From: Seonamhaeicola aphaedonensis
Lineage (GTDB): Bacteria > Bacteroidota > Bacteroidia > Flavobacteriales > Flavobacteriaceae
NCBI RefSeq assembly: GCF_003386195.1
Contig: NZ_QRDX01000001.1
Span: forward strand, 496,001 to 560,000
Reading direction: 5' to 3'
Length of the DNA: 64,000 nucleotides
Position numbers and translations under genes: made by a program. Of the stretch, positions 8,661-19,012 are shown one piece after another. Below the pieces are notes generated by a model. The model ran no database searches. It was not told the origin of the DNA and saw only the letters and a program-made list of their open reading frames with translations. Position 1 is the stretch's first letter, and every line of letters begins with the position of its first letter.

Positions 8661-11273
8661 TTATGCCTGTTTTTTCTTAACCAGCATCCGTTTTATTTCA
8701 TTGAGCTTCATAAGCGCTTCTACAGGTGTGAGTGTATCAATATCAGTATGTATAATTTCGTCCTTTATATTTTCTAGTAACGGATCATCAAGATTGAAGA
8801 AGCTAAGTTGCATATCATTTTGAATGGATTTTACCTTATCGGTAAGTTCTTCGCTAGAGTGTGATTGTTCCAATTTCTTCAAAATCTTATTAGCTCTGTG
8901 CAATACTTGCTGTGGCATTCCAGCCATTTTAGCTACATGAATACCAAAACTATGGGCACTACCGCCTTCAACAAGCCTCCTTAAAAACAACACATTGTCT
9001 TTGAGTTCTTTTACCGACACGTTGAAATTCTTAATGCGTTCATAGGTTTCACACATTTCATTGAGTTCGTGATAATGCGTTGCAAATAACGTTTTAGGTT
9101 TTGCAGGATGCTCATGTAAATACTCACTTATAGCCCAGGCAATAGAAATACCATCATAAGTGCTGGTGCCTCGTCCAATTTCATCCAAGAGCACTAAACT
9201 TCTGTCGGATATATTATTCAAAATAGAAGCCGTTTCGTTCATTTCGACCATAAATGTAGACTCCCCCATTGAAATATTGTCACTGGCACCAACTCTAGTA
9301 AAAATTTTGTCAACCAAACCTATTCTCGCCGATTGAGCCGGCACAAAACTCCCTATTTGGGCGAGCAAAACAATTAAAGCTGTTTGCCTTAAAATAGCCG
9401 ATTTTCCAGACATGTTAGGTCCTGTAATCATAATGATTTGTTGCTCAACCCGGTCTAAATAAAGATTATTTGCAATGTAAGTTTCACCTAATGGCAATTG
9501 TTTTTCTATAACAGGATGACGCCCATCTTTAATATCTAAATCAAACGATTCATCCATTATGGGGTAAATGTAATTGTTGTCTTTGGCCAATTGACTAAAA
9601 CTACACAAACAATCTAGTTGCCCAATTAAACCAGCATTTTTCTGAACTGTTTTTATGTACTGATTCATCCATGAAACTAATTGCGCAAACAACTGTTGTT
9701 CGATAGCCAAAATGCGCTCCTCGGCTCCTAAAATTTTAGCTTCGTATTCCTTTAACTCTTCAGTAATATAACGTTCGGCACTTACCAAAGTTTGCTTTCT
9801 TACCCAATCGTCAGGCACCTTATCTTTATGGGTATTTCGTACTTCAATATAATACCCAAATACATTATTGGAAGCTATTTTTAATGAAGGAATACCGGTT
9901 CGCTCACTTTCACGTTCTAACATATTATCAAGGTAAGCCTTTCCTGACTTAGACAAACCTCGCAACTCATCCAATTCCGAAGAAAAACCTAGAGCTATTG
10001 TATTACCTTTTAAAATATTAACAGGTGCATCTTCGTTAAGGGTTTCCTTGATTTTCTCTCGCAATAGCTCACAACTTTGAAGATTATCTCCAATAACACG
10101 TAACGATTCGTTTTTGACATTCGAGGCAATACTTTTAATAGGCACGATAGCCTCTAAAGAATTTTTAAGCTGAATGACCTCGCGTGGATTCGCTTTTGCG
10201 GTGGCAATCTTCGAAATTAATCGCTCTAAATCACCAATATGCTTAATATGAATCTGAATCTTTTGATGAACCTCATCACTTTTAGTTAAAAAATCAACAA
10301 CTTCGTGGCGTTGCTTGATTTTATCTAAACTCTTTAAGGGTAATGCCAACCAGCGCTTAAGCATACGCCCGCCCATAGGGGAAATGGTTTTATCAATAAC
10401 ATTCAAAAGCGTAACCGCATTGTTGTTTGTAGAATGATACAACTCTAAATTTCTGATGGTAAACTTATCCATCCAGACATAATCATCTTCAGCTATTCTT
10501 GAAATTGAGGTGATATGCTGTAACTTATGGTGTTGTGTTTCACCCAGATAATGTAAGATAGACCCCGATGCAATGATACCTTCGTACAAATCTTCAATAC
10601 CAAAGCCCTTAAGCGTTTTTGTGTTAAAATGCTTTATTAAAGTTTCATAGGCATAATCGGTTTGATATACCCAATCTTCAAGGTAAAACGTATGAAAATC
10701 ATCGCCAAAAGTTTCTTTAAACAAACTTCGTTTTTGTTTGGAAACCAATACCTCGCTAGGGCTGAAATTTTGAAGTAATTTATCAATGTATTCAGCATTA
10801 CCTTGTGAGGTTAGAAACTCGCCTGTGGAAATATCTAAAAAAGATACCCCAATATATTTTTTGTCAAAATACACCGAACACAAGAAATTATTTGATTTAG
10901 ACACTAAAACCTCGTCGTTTAGAGCCACTCCCGGAGTTACCAATTCTGTAACACCACGTTTCACGATTTTTTTGGTGAGCTTGGGGTCTTCTAGTTGATC
11001 ACAAATAGCCACGCGCTCTCCTGCTTTTACCAGTTTAGGCAAATAGGTGTTTAAAGAATGGTGTGGAAAACCAGCCAATTCTGTTTCACTTTCACTACCA
11101 GCGCCTCGTTTGGTTAAAATAATACCTAAAATACCAGCCGCTTTCACTGCGTCTTCACCAAAGGTTTCATAAAAATCTCCCACACGAAACAACAAAAGCG
11201 CATCTGGATACTTTGCTTTAATAGCATTGTACTGCTTCATTAACGGAGTTTCTTTTTTTGCTTTTTTAGCCAA
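8661..11273 (-). CDS. mutS: DNA mismatch repair protein MutS
   Basis: MutS recognises mismatches and starts repair. Domains in order are the mismatch-binding domain with the Phe-x-Glu motif (FYETFGEDA), the connector, core/lever and clamp, and the C-terminal ATPase with Walker [31 protein letters not shown] (Walker B) and ATHYHEL. I chose the TTG at 11273, giving [16 protein letters not shown] and 870 residues, the length and N-terminus I expect in Flavobacteriaceae. An ATG at 11333 would add 20 residues encoded partly by a palindromic intergenic repeat, so it looks accidental. Confidence 0.95.
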   Translation of the reverse strand: MAKKAKKETPLMKQYNAIKAKYPDALLLFRVGDFYETFGEDAVKAAGILGIILTKRGAGSESETELAGFPHHSLNTYLPKLVKAGERVAICDQLEDPKLTKKIVKRGVTELVTPGVALNDEVLVSKSNNFLCSVYFDKKYIGVSFLDISTGEFLTSQGNAEYIDKLLQNFSPSEVLVSKQKRSLFKETFGDDFHTFYLEDWVYQTDYAYETLIKHFNTKTLKGFGIEDLYEGIIASGSILHYLGETQHHKLQHITSISRIAEDDYVWMDKFTIRNLELYHSTNNNAVTLLNVIDKTISPMGGRMLKRWLALPLKSLDKIKQRHEVVDFLTKSDEVHQKIQIHIKHIGDLERLISKIATAKANPREVIQLKNSLEAIVPIKSIASNVKNESLRVIGDNLQSCELLREKIKETLNEDAPVNILKGNTIALGFSSELDELRGLSKSGKAYLDNMLERESERTGIPSLKIASNNVFGYYIEVRNTHKDKVPDDWVRKQTLVSAERYITEELKEYEAKILGAEERILAIEQQLFAQLVSWMNQYIKTVQKNAGLIGQLDCLCSFSQLAKDNNYIYPIMDESFDLDIKDGRHPVIEKQLPLGETYIANNLYLDRVEQQIIMITGPNMSGKSAILRQTALIVLLAQIGSFVPAQSARIGLVDKIFTRVGASDNISMGESTFMVEMNETASILNNISDRSLVLLDEIGRGTSTYDGISIAWAISEYLHEHPAKPKTLFATHYHELNEMCETYERIKNFNVSVKELKDNVLFLRRLVEGGSAHSFGIHVAKMAGMPQQVLHRANKILKKLEQSHSSEELTDKVKSIQNDMQLSFFNLDDPLLENIKDEIIHTDIDTLTPVEALMKLNEIKRMLVKKKQA

Positions 11274-11304
11274 TAGTAAGTGGTTTTTAAATATTATTTT
11301 TGTT

Positions 11305-11318
11305 CCGATAGCTATCGG
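11305..11318. repeat. Perfect 14-bp palindrome upstream of mutS
   Basis: CCGATAGCTATCGG is fully self-complementary and more GC-rich than its surroundings. I recall this word as a recurrent palindrome in flavobacterial genomes, but cannot count it here. It occurs once in this window as far as I can see. Confidence 0.55.
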
Positions 11319-11413
11319 GATGTAAGCATGCAATGTACTATTAATTTCATGTTTTTTGAAGTTGAAATAATATAAGTTATCTACAATTAAGTCAAGATTT
11401 TAACAATATTTGC

Positions 11414-11484
11414 CTTGTCATGCTGGACGTAGTCGAAGCATCTTTTAAAAAGATTACCACATCCTTCGTCCTAACAATGACGAA
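11414..11484. repeat. Degenerate flavobacterial intergenic repeat
   Basis: The stretch starts GTCATGCTGGACGTAGTCGA, runs through AGCATCTTTT and ends near CAATGACGAA. It therefore carries GTCAT/ATGAC terminal inversions and internal AGCATC. This is the layout of the dispersed GTCATGCTGAA-type repeats common between genes in Flavobacteriaceae. It fills the gap before the SpoU methyltransferase gene and has no coding frame. Confidence 0.5.
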
Positions 11485-11495
11485 AAATTAAAATT

Positions 11496-12029
11496 ATGCG
11501 TAAACTAAAAAACAGCGAACTAGACAGACTTAGTATAGACGATTTTAAAACTGTTAAAAAAACACCTATTATCATAGTTTTAGATAATATAAGAAGCCTA
11601 AATAATATTGGTTCGGTATTTAGAACCAGTGATGCTTTTTTAGTGAAAAAAATTTATCTCTGCGGAATCACAGCATCACCCCCTCACAAAGACATTCATA
11701 AAACAGCTTTGGGTAGTACCGAATCTGTTAATTGGGAATATGCCAAAGACACGCTTGAAGTTGTTGAAAAGCTAAAAAAAGAGCATGTAAAGATCTGCTC
11801 TATTGAACAAGCAGAGAACGCGATGATGCTCAACAATTTTGCGCCAGAACCCCAAACAACTTACGCCCTAGTTTTTGGCAATGAGGTAAAAGGTGTATCG
11901 CAAAATGTAGTTTCTGCCAGCGACATGGTGATTGAAATCCCGCAATACGGCACAAAGCATTCTTTAAATATTTCAGTAAGTTGTGGCGTTGTGATTTGGG
12001 ACTTTTTCAGCAAACTAAATCCGAATTAA
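11496..12029 (+). CDS. SpoU/TrmH-family RNA 2'-O-methyltransferase
   Basis: A 177-residue SPOUT methyltransferase that transfers a methyl group from SAM to a ribose 2'-hydroxyl of tRNA or rRNA. The three family motifs are seen: NIGSVFRTSDAF (motif 1), LVFGNEVKGV (motif 2) and IPQYGTKHSLNISVSCGV (motif 3, forming the trefoil knot). There is no N-terminal RNA-binding extension of the RlmB kind, so it resembles the short TrmL/TrmH-like group. The substrate cannot be fixed by reading. A SAM methyltransferase gene follows after 6 bases. Confidence 0.88.
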   Translation: MRKLKNSELDRLSIDDFKTVKKTPIIIVLDNIRSLNNIGSVFRTSDAFLVKKIYLCGITASPPHKDIHKTALGSTESVNWEYAKDTLEVVEKLKKEHVKICSIEQAENAMMLNNFAPEPQTTYALVFGNEVKGVSQNVVSASDMVIEIPQYGTKHSLNISVSCGVVIWDFFSKLNPN

Positions 12030-12035
12030 AATCTG

Positions 12036-12695
12036 GTGATCAAAAAAATAAAAACACCTTGGCCCACAAAAGATGCTATGAATCAAATCTATGAAAAGCA
12101 TCTTTGGGGCGGTAATGAATTTGATTTTTACTCTGGGTTTGGCTCCCATAATCCAAACATAGTTCAGCCTTATTTAAATGCGGTCATTAATTTTTTAACA
12201 TCATTTGAAAATCCTTTAACGGTTTGCGATTTAGGCTGTGGCGATTTTAATATTGGAAAACATTTGGTTCCATATACTAAAAAATATACTGCCGTGGATA
12301 TTGTTGAGCCACTAATTGAACGAAACAAAAAATTGTTTAAGGGAGCTAAAGTAGAGTTTCGTTGTTTAGATATAGCCAAGGACAAACTTCCCCTTGCAGA
12401 TTGCATCATTTTAAGGCAAGTGCTGCAACATGTATCTAATGTCGAAATTCAAAAAATTACCAAAAAGTTATACTCTTATAAATATGTAATTCTCACAGAA
12501 CATATACCTAATAACAACTTTACCCCCAATATAGATATCATTTCTGGACAAGGCATTCGTTTAAAACAAAATAGTGGAGTTAATTTACTGGAAGCTCCTT
12601 TTAAATTAAAAATTAAAGTAGCAAAACAGTTGACAACATTCACTTTGGAGAATCAAAAAAGTGAAATTATTACCTCCTTGTATCAATTATTGTAA
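12036..12695 (+). CDS. Class I SAM-dependent methyltransferase
   Basis: A Rossmann-fold methyltransferase of 219 residues starting at a GTG six bases after the SpoU gene. Motif I is VCDLGCGDFNIG, with the acidic ribose-binding residue in YTAVDIVEP. LADCIILRQVLQHVSN is motif IV. The N-terminus with WGGNEFDFYSGFGSH is characteristic of an uncharacterised conserved family, and I do not recognise the substrate. Operon placement behind an RNA methyltransferase hints at RNA or translation-related work, but that is weak inference. Confidence 0.82.
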   Translation: MIKKIKTPWPTKDAMNQIYEKHLWGGNEFDFYSGFGSHNPNIVQPYLNAVINFLTSFENPLTVCDLGCGDFNIGKHLVPYTKKYTAVDIVEPLIERNKKLFKGAKVEFRCLDIAKDKLPLADCIILRQVLQHVSNVEIQKITKKLYSYKYVILTEHIPNNNFTPNIDIISGQGIRLKQNSGVNLLEAPFKLKIKVAKQLTTFTLENQKSEIITSLYQLL

Positions 12696-12719
12696 AACAT
12701 TAGGTAATTATTCTCTAGT

Positions 12720-12749
12720 TAAAAAAAGGCCACCTTCTCAGGGAGCCTC
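12720..12749 (-). terminator. Terminator of the Asp/Pro-linker lipoprotein gene
   Basis: On the minus strand, imperfect arms GGCTCCCT and AGGTGGCC enclose GAGA and are followed by TTTTTTT. It lies 33 bases after the stop of the gene ending at 12782. Confidence 0.6.
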
Positions 12750-12781
12750 TCATTTATTTGAGTATATTTTCAATATTAATA

Positions 12782-13744
12782 CTAATCTTTTTCTACTTTA
12801 TCAAATGTTGTATTTGCCCATCTAATTTGTGCTCTACCTCCTTTAACACGATAAGCACCATATCTTATTTTTGACTCTGTTGCTCGTTCTGGGTCTGGAA
12901 TGTTCCAATTAAAACTTTCTCCTCCAATTATAGCATCACAATAATGAATCTTTTTACTGGCATCATTTGAATCTACTCTAAAACCTACCTCCAACTGAAA
13001 ATCAGTTGGTTTATTCTTTTCAATATTCTTTAAGAAAACAATTTCTCTACCACTGCTTCCTTCTCCTCCACGAGTTAAAATACGTTCGGCATAAACATCA
13101 AACGACACTTGCTTATTTGAATTGGACCCTGTACCATAAACGGGCTTAGCTAAAAACAAACAAATAGCTGGATCAGGAGAACCCCCTCCTCCAGTGTGTT
13201 TCCCTTTGGCCTGTGCAATATAAGTACCATCATTGTTAGTTCCCGAAGTGTCTCCCACTTCTAGAATTCTTACTGTTCCATTAAATTTTACATATGTTCC
13301 TACACCAAGTTTAGCTGCTCTAGGTAATGAGCGTTCTATTCTAGGTTGCAGAGTAGCGTCAAATTTATTAGAACCATCTGTAATATTATAAACACCCCAA
13401 ACAGACCCCATAAGTGTGCTTTCCTTATAATTTGCATAACAACTTCTATCATCAATAGTTCCAACATTCACCGGATTTGGTAAATCATTTGACGTTCTGG
13501 TAGCATTTTCTCCATCTGGGTTACAAGTGGTATATGCGCCTGTATCTTCATCTGTTTCTTCAGAATCTGAATCTGGAACCGGGTCTGGAACCGGGTCTGG
13601 GTCTGGGTCTGGATTTGGTTCATCTACAACTACTTCATTTATTTCTTCTGAAGGTTCGCCTTCACTTTGGCAAGACACCAATATTCCAAAAACCATAAAC
13701 ACAATAGTAAATACTAGAGCGTAATTAAAATTTAACTTTTTCAT
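12782..13744 (-). CDS. Secreted lipoprotein, possible lyase/lectin-like jelly-roll domain
   Basis: A 320-residue lipoprotein (lipobox LVSC, Cys25). After the signal comes an acidic stretch and a low-complexity [18 protein letters not shown] linker (about residues 44-62), then a globular domain of about 245 residues. Segments such as [22 protein letters not shown]-like ending strands, [12 protein letters not shown] and [12 protein letters not shown] suggest a concanavalin-A-like sandwich resembling alginate-lyase-2 or laminin-G-like modules. The usual PL7 catalytic motifs are not clear to me, so enzyme function is not claimed. It may be a surface carbohydrate-binding protein. A terminator follows. 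Confidence 0.65.
   Translation of the reverse strand: MKKLNFNYALVFTIVFMVFGILVSCQSEGEPSEEINEVVVDEPNPDPDPDPVPDPVPDSDSEETDEDTGAYTTCNPDGENATRTSNDLPNPVNVGTIDDRSCYANYKESTLMGSVWGVYNITDGSNKFDATLQPRIERSLPRAAKLGVGTYVKFNGTVRILEVGDTSGTNNDGTYIAQAKGKHTGGGGSPDPAICLFLAKPVYGTGSNSNKQVSFDVYAERILTRGGEGSSGREIVFLKNIEKNKPTDFQLEVGFRVDSNDASKKIHYCDAIIGGESFNWNIPDPERATESKIRYGAYRVKGGRAQIRWANTTFDKVEKD
13571..13612. repeat. Hexamer-based tandem repeat encoding the Asp-Pro linker
   Basis: On the plus strand, units of GGGTCT and GGAACC alternate and then run as GGGTCTGGGTCTGG. On the coding strand this makes the Pro-Asp-Pro-Val repeats. The 6-base unit keeps frame, so slippage would change linker length without a frameshift. 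Confidence 0.7.
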
Positions 13745-13930
13745 ACCTGTTAAAATTATTTTTCAAAAATACTATTTAAAAAACCGTATACTATCCTGCT
13801 CCATTATGGCTATAAATTTTAGTCTTAAAAAAACTTCATGCTATTTTTCTGAAAAACAAAGAATTAAAATATTATAAAAAATACTCTGAGTAATAATTAA
13901 CATAGACTTTAATACAGTCGAAAATAAAAA

Positions 13931-15061
13931 TTATTCCATACAAATTTCAGCTAATAAATTTAAATAATCACTTCGGTTTTTTACAAAGTCTTTATCTGAG
14001 ATATCAATGATTTTCACTTTAAAATCAGACTGGGTTTTTAAAAAATCCAGATAACCTTCGTTTATTTTATCGAGGTAGGTATCTTGAATATTTTGCTCAT
14101 AATCTCGTCCGCGTTTTTTAATATTTTCCTGCAGGCGTTGTGTATTTTGATAGAGATACACATAAAGTTCTGGTTTTGCAATGTCTTTATACATTAAATA
14201 AAACAATTTACGGTAGAGCTTAAATTCATCGTCTTGTAAGGTGATTTTAGAAAAAATAAGTGATTTAAAGACATCATAATCGCTTACAACAAAATCTTTA
14301 AATAAGTCTAATTGCGATAAATCATCAGAAATTTGCTGGTACCTGTCTGCCAGAAAAGACATTTCCAACGGAAAGGCATAACGTGTAGCATCTTTATAGA
14401 ATTTTGGCAAAAACGGATTGTCTGCAAACCGTTCCAGAATTAATTTCGCATTAAAATCTTGCGAAATCATAGTTGCTAAACTGGTTTTTCCTGCACCTAT
14501 ATTCCCCTCAATGGCAATATAATTATACTTAGAAAAATTAAACGCCTTTCTTGGGTTTTTAAGCCAAACATTGATGGGTTCTAAAACCGAATTATCCTCA
14601 CATTCATCCAATAAAACTGATACTTCTTTGGAAAGTTTAGGATGCTTAATTTTTGAGGCAATATCGTTTAAAGGTAGCAGTACAAATCTACGCTTTTGCA
14701 TTTCGGGATGAGGCACTTGCAATGTTTTTGTGTTAATTATTTCATCACCAGCCAACACAATATCTAAATCTATTGTTCGCGACTCGTAGCCCTTGCCTAT
14801 TTTTCTGGTGCGTCCTAATGATTTTTCAATTTTCAACAATGCTTTTAGAACCTTTTGGGGTTTTAAATAACTTTCTAATACCAAACAGGCATTTAAAAAT
14901 TCATCACCCTCAAAACCAAAAGCTGGAGACTTGTACACCTTAGAAATGAGTTTGATATTTCCAATTTGGGTATGAATAGAATCTACCGCTAATTGTAAGT
15001 TTCTAAACTTATCACCTTTATTACTCCCCAAAGCTATATGAAACGTGGTAGGTTGCGACAT
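13931..15061 (-). CDS. folK: Fused HPPK (folate pathway) and deoxynucleoside kinase
   Basis: Residues 1 to about 165 are 6-hydroxymethyl-7,8-dihydropterin pyrophosphokinase, with IALGSNKGDK, RTRKIGKGYESRTIDLDIVLAG and the VPHPEMQKRRFVLLPL motif. Residues about 178 to 376 are a deoxynucleoside kinase with the P-loop GNIGAGKTS, the FADNPFLPKFYKD segment with its ERF-type motif, and the RGRDYEQN lid. The frame is continuous through a short linker, so this is one polypeptide joining folate synthesis with nucleoside salvage. From memory, similar fusions occur in other Flavobacteriia. The N-terminal half is the source of the symbol. Confidence 0.9.
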   Translation of the reverse strand: MSQPTTFHIALGSNKGDKFRNLQLAVDSIHTQIGNIKLISKVYKSPAFGFEGDEFLNACLVLESYLKPQKVLKALLKIEKSLGRTRKIGKGYESRTIDLDIVLAGDEIINTKTLQVPHPEMQKRRFVLLPLNDIASKIKHPKLSKEVSVLLDECEDNSVLEPINVWLKNPRKAFNFSKYNYIAIEGNIGAGKTSLATMISQDFNAKLILERFADNPFLPKFYKDATRYAFPLEMSFLADRYQQISDDLSQLDLFKDFVVSDYDVFKSLIFSKITLQDDEFKLYRKLFYLMYKDIAKPELYVYLYQNTQRLQENIKKRGRDYEQNIQDTYLDKINEGYLDFLKTQSDFKVKIIDISDKDFVKNRSDYLNLLAEICME

Positions 15062-15130
15062 AGAAAAGCAAAATAAGAAAAAGTAAATGGTTTCCTTTAT
15101 ATTTACAAAAGGTATTTATTCACAATTTAC

Positions 15131-15835
15131 ATGACACAAAAAGACAAACTCGCTGCCCAACGTATTTACATGCTCTTAGGAGCATTATTTATTACATCGT
15201 TGGTAGTTTCAAACCTCATCTTTCAAAAATTCTTTTATTGGTATCCGGTTGATATTGAAATTTTTGGCAGTAAGCTATTTGAAATTTCTGTTGGTATTTT
15301 GCCCTATCCTATTACTTTTTTAATTACCGATTTGATTAGCGAAATATATGGTAAAAAGCGTGCAAATGATATTGTTGTTATTGGTATTGCAGCTTCTCTA
15401 TTCTCTGTTTGCATTATTCTTCTTGCAGATAATGTACCTGCCTTGGGTAATTCTCCAATTGATAATGCTACATTCACGCATGTATTTAGTAAAACTATTG
15501 TAGCTGTTGGATCTAGTATGTTAGCCTATTTATTTGCTCAATTTATTGATATTAGGATTTATCATTTTTGGAAAAAGTTGACTCATGGCAAACAATTATG
15601 GCTGAGAAATAACTTTTCAACATGGATATCTCAATTTGTAGACACACTATCCATAATAAGTTTACTTTGTTATTTCAAAGTTCTTCCTTGGTCTGATTTT
15701 AATGGACTTCTTTTAAGTGGTTTTATTTTTAAAGTTCTAGTTGCTGCTTGCGATACTCCCTTTTTATATTTAGGCGTTTTTCTTTTTAGGAAACGATTTA
15801 AACTTAAAGTTAATGAAGAAATAGATTTATTGTAA
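15131..15835 (+). CDS. Queuosine precursor transporter, VUT (YhhQ/DUF165) family
   Basis: An integral membrane protein of 234 residues with about six hydrophobic segments. It shows the family features YPITFLITDLISEIYGKKRAND near residue 60, the central WLRNNFSTWISQFVDTLSI and the AACDTPFLYLG segment near the end. YhhQ-type proteins import 7-cyano- or 7-aminomethyl-7-deazaguanine for queuosine in tRNA. It starts 70 bases from the divergent folK fusion. Folate synthesis and queuosine synthesis share GTP cyclohydrolase chemistry, but cotranscription is impossible in this arrangement. Confidence 0.88.
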   Translation: MTQKDKLAAQRIYMLLGALFITSLVVSNLIFQKFFYWYPVDIEIFGSKLFEISVGILPYPITFLITDLISEIYGKKRANDIVVIGIAASLFSVCIILLADNVPALGNSPIDNATFTHVFSKTIVAVGSSMLAYLFAQFIDIRIYHFWKKLTHGKQLWLRNNFSTWISQFVDTLSIISLLCYFKVLPWSDFNGLLLSGFIFKVLVAACDTPFLYLGVFLFRKRFKLKVNEEIDLL

Positions 15836-16052
15836 CGTGGTTAATTTTGGGTTAAATTTTAATTCATTTTCAACCAAACCAGACTGTCTTCCGTATATTT
15901 AAGAAAAGTATTTTCATATGAAATGAATATCAATAAATTTTAAAAATTTATTCCTAAAAAAGTAATATTTAAGATTTTTAATTTGAGAACGTATGCAACC
16001 ACTACGTTCTCAATTTTACAATTAATATTTAGTAATTATTAAAATTAAACGT

Positions 16053-18728
16053 GTGAAAAAAGCCCTGAAAATAACAGGAATTACCATTTTTATAATTATA
16101 ACACTTTTAATGGCGCTTCCTTTGGCGTTTCAAGGGCAAATTAAAAACTTAGTAAAACGTTTTATCAACCAAAACCTAAATGCTAGAGTAGAGTTTAGTA
16201 ATATAAGTTTGAGTTTTATAAGGAGTTTCCCGCAAGCTCAAGTAAGTGTAAACGATTTGGTAATCAGCAATTTTAAACCATTTAAAGACGAAACTTTTGC
16301 TACAGTAAAGGATATGTCATTTACCATGTCTGTTAAAGAATTATTCAAAAAGACTGGTGACGATCCTATTGTGGTTAAGTCAATTAACATTGATGAAGCA
16401 TTATTAACTTTAAAAACTGACGCGCTTGGAAATAATAATTTTGATATTACCAAAGAAAAAATAAATCGTTCTACCACAGAAAACCATGAAAGTTTCTCTT
16501 TCAACATTGAAGATTATCAAATAAAAAATAGTGCTTTCTCTTACATTGATGAAGGGTCCGATATTTTAATCCATATTACAGAATTAAATCATGAAGGTCA
16601 CGGAACTTTCTCGACAGAAACTTCAGAATTAAATACACAAAGCGAAGGTAAAGTAAGTATTACTTTGGATAGCACTAAATTCTTAAATAGTAATCCCATT
16701 AAGTTAAACGCTTTGATTGATCTGGATTTAGAAAATTCAAAATACAGATTTAAAAACAATAAGGGATATATAAATGAGTTGCCTATAGAATTTAAAGGAT
16801 TTGTGCAACTTTTAGAAAACGGCCAGCAAATTGACATTACTTTTGAAAACCCTGAGTCTGATTTTAAAAATTTCTTAGCAGTAATTCCGAAAACGTATTC
16901 CAAAAATATCGAAAGTGTTGAAACCTTGGGAGAATTCAAAATAAAGGGGGTTATTAAAGGTTTAAATTCTGAAGAAACTATACCTAATTTCGATATTAGT
17001 ATAATATCTAATAATGCTTCATTTAAATACCCAGATTTACCTAAAAGAGTTAGTAATATTTCTATTAACACCCAAATAAAAAACGATTCGGGTAATATTG
17101 ATGACACTTACATAAATATTAATGCCCTAGATTTTAAGATAGACGAAGACGTATTCAAATCTTCAGCTACTCTAAAAAATCTAACTAAAAACTTGTTGGT
17201 GCATGCCAAGATTGATGGTGTTTTAAATTTAGCAAACATTTCAAAAGCGTATCCTGTGGAGTTGGATAATAATCTCACAGGCATTTTAAAAGGAAACATT
17301 ACAACATCTTTTGACATGAATGCTCTTGAAACCAATGCTTACCAACGTATTAAAAATAGTGGTACTGTTAGCATTACTGATTTTGTATTTTCTTCTGAAG
17401 ATATTGTAAATCCAATTCATATTTTACAAGCAAATATCACGTTTAATCCTGGAACTGTTTCTCTTAAAAATTTTAAAGCTAAAACCGGTGAAAGTGACAT
17501 AAATGCTACGGGAACTATTAATAATTTAATGGGGTTTTTGTTAAGCAACAACACTTTGAAAGGTAATTTCAATGTAAAATCTAACTTATTTAAGGTGAGT
17601 GATTTTATGAATGAAGACACAACAGTTTCTAAAAATAAAACGACCAGTGATACGGAATCACTTAAAATTCCAGACTTTTTAGAGTGCACTATAAACACCA
17701 ATGCTCAAACGGTGATTTATGACAATTTAAATTTAAAAGATGTTGAAGGAACACTTTTTATAAAAGACCAAAAGGCATCACTCCAAAAGATGACATCTTC
17801 AATTTTTGATGGTAAACTAGCCATAAATGGAGATGTTTCAACCAAAGACAAAACACCCGTTTTTAACTTAAGCTTAGATGCTAATAATTTTGATATTGCC
17901 CAGTCTTTTAAAAACTTAGAGTTATTACAGAATTTAGTCCCTGTTGCCAATTTAATTCAGGGAAAACTAAATACATCCTTAAATCTATCAGGCGCTTTAG
18001 ATGAAGAATTTTTACCCATTTTAAACTCTGTGTCTGGCGATGCCCTCGCAGAAATATTGACAACAAATATTAATACTGAAGATGGTATTTTGAATAAATT
18101 ACAGAGTTCACTTAATTTCATAGATTTTGAAAAGTTAGATTTAAAAGATGTAAAAACTAAGCTAGAGTTTGCTAACGGAAAAGTTGCTGTAAAACCTTTT
18201 AATTTGAAATACAAGGACATAGACATTGAAGTTTCGGGTGCACACAACTTTGATAAATCACTTAACTATAATGCCGTATTTAATGTACCTGCAAAATATT
18301 TAGGAAGTGAAGTCAATCTCCTTATTAATCAAATTAACGATGCTCAAGTAAACAATATCACCATTCCTGTTACAGCAAATATTACTGGCGTTTTTAGTAA
18401 ACCAAATGTAAAAACCGATTTAACCAGTGGGGTTAAAAACTTAACAAATCAACTTATTGAAATTCAAAAGCAAAAGTTACTAAAGCAGGGCAAGGATAAG
18501 GTTAAAAACCTCATAGGCGATGTTATTGGAGGCAACAAAACAAAAACAGATTCTATTAAAAAGGAACAAAACAATACCGTTGAAACTGTTTTGAACGACA
18601 TTATAAAAAATAAAACCCCTCAAGATTCCTTAGCTACCGATAGCGCAAAGTCTACAGAAAAAGTCATTAAAAATGTGCTTGGTGGTCTATTAACTAATAA
18701 GAAAAAAAAGAAAGATACTATTAAGTAA
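16053..18728 (+). CDS. AsmA-family envelope protein
   Basis: A 891-residue protein with one N-terminal membrane helix (ITIFIIITLLMALPLAF) followed by LKNLVKRFINQNLNARVEFSNISLSF-type sequence, the mark of AsmA proteins. The long remainder is repetitive beta-strand with many Asn, Ser, Lys and Asp residues. A typical AsmA C-terminal portion includes the segment DINATGTINNLMG and the region ending KKKKKDTIK. AsmA-like proteins bridge the periplasm and are implicated in phospholipid delivery to the outer membrane. The start is GTG, giving MKKALKITG. A 217-base AT-rich gap with no evident gene precedes it. Confidence 0.88.
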   Translation: MKKALKITGITIFIIITLLMALPLAFQGQIKNLVKRFINQNLNARVEFSNISLSFIRSFPQAQVSVNDLVISNFKPFKDETFATVKDMSFTMSVKELFKKTGDDPIVVKSINIDEALLTLKTDALGNNNFDITKEKINRSTTENHESFSFNIEDYQIKNSAFSYIDEGSDILIHITELNHEGHGTFSTETSELNTQSEGKVSITLDSTKFLNSNPIKLNALIDLDLENSKYRFKNNKGYINELPIEFKGFVQLLENGQQIDITFENPESDFKNFLAVIPKTYSKNIESVETLGEFKIKGVIKGLNSEETIPNFDISIISNNASFKYPDLPKRVSNISINTQIKNDSGNIDDTYININALDFKIDEDVFKSSATLKNLTKNLLVHAKIDGVLNLANISKAYPVELDNNLTGILKGNITTSFDMNALETNAYQRIKNSGTVSITDFVFSSEDIVNPIHILQANITFNPGTVSLKNFKAKTGESDINATGTINNLMGFLLSNNTLKGNFNVKSNLFKVSDFMNEDTTVSKNKTTSDTESLKIPDFLECTINTNAQTVIYDNLNLKDVEGTLFIKDQKASLQKMTSSIFDGKLAINGDVSTKDKTPVFNLSLDANNFDIAQSFKNLELLQNLVPVANLIQGKLNTSLNLSGALDEEFLPILNSVSGDALAEILTTNINTEDGILNKLQSSLNFIDFEKLDLKDVKTKLEFANGKVAVKPFNLKYKDIDIEVSGAHNFDKSLNYNAVFNVPAKYLGSEVNLLINQINDAQVNNITIPVTANITGVFSKPNVKTDLTSGVKNLTNQLIEIQKQKLLKQGKDKVKNLIGDVIGGNKTKTDSIKKEQNNTVETVLNDIIKNKTPQDSLATDSAKSTEKVIKNVLGGLLTNKKKKKDTIK

Positions 18729-19012
18729 TTTTAAGCATTCGTATTCGAGGCTAACCTTTTCGACTTCATTTCACCTTCTTAAAGCCAACTATTACAATTG
18801 ATAATGTAGACTTTTTTATTAAATATACTTGGCGAGCAAGATATATTTATACTAAAACCAAAAATCACTAAAAACAGGCAAAATACATCTAAAAAATTGT
18901 CATTTTGATGAATTTTAGCACATTTTTTAACAAAAAAGGTTAATTTTTTGGATTTTACAGTTTTTATTTTAGTTTACAAAAAGTAATATAATAAAACATT
19001 TAAATAACTTTT

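Noticed and set aside
11274-11333. Longer mutS start at 11333
   Set aside because: The extra residues do not match the family and partly translate a palindromic intergenic repeat.
16238-18247. Several antisense frames inside the AsmA-like gene
   Set aside because: They mirror a long AT-rich coding sequence, have no family motifs and no room for signals.
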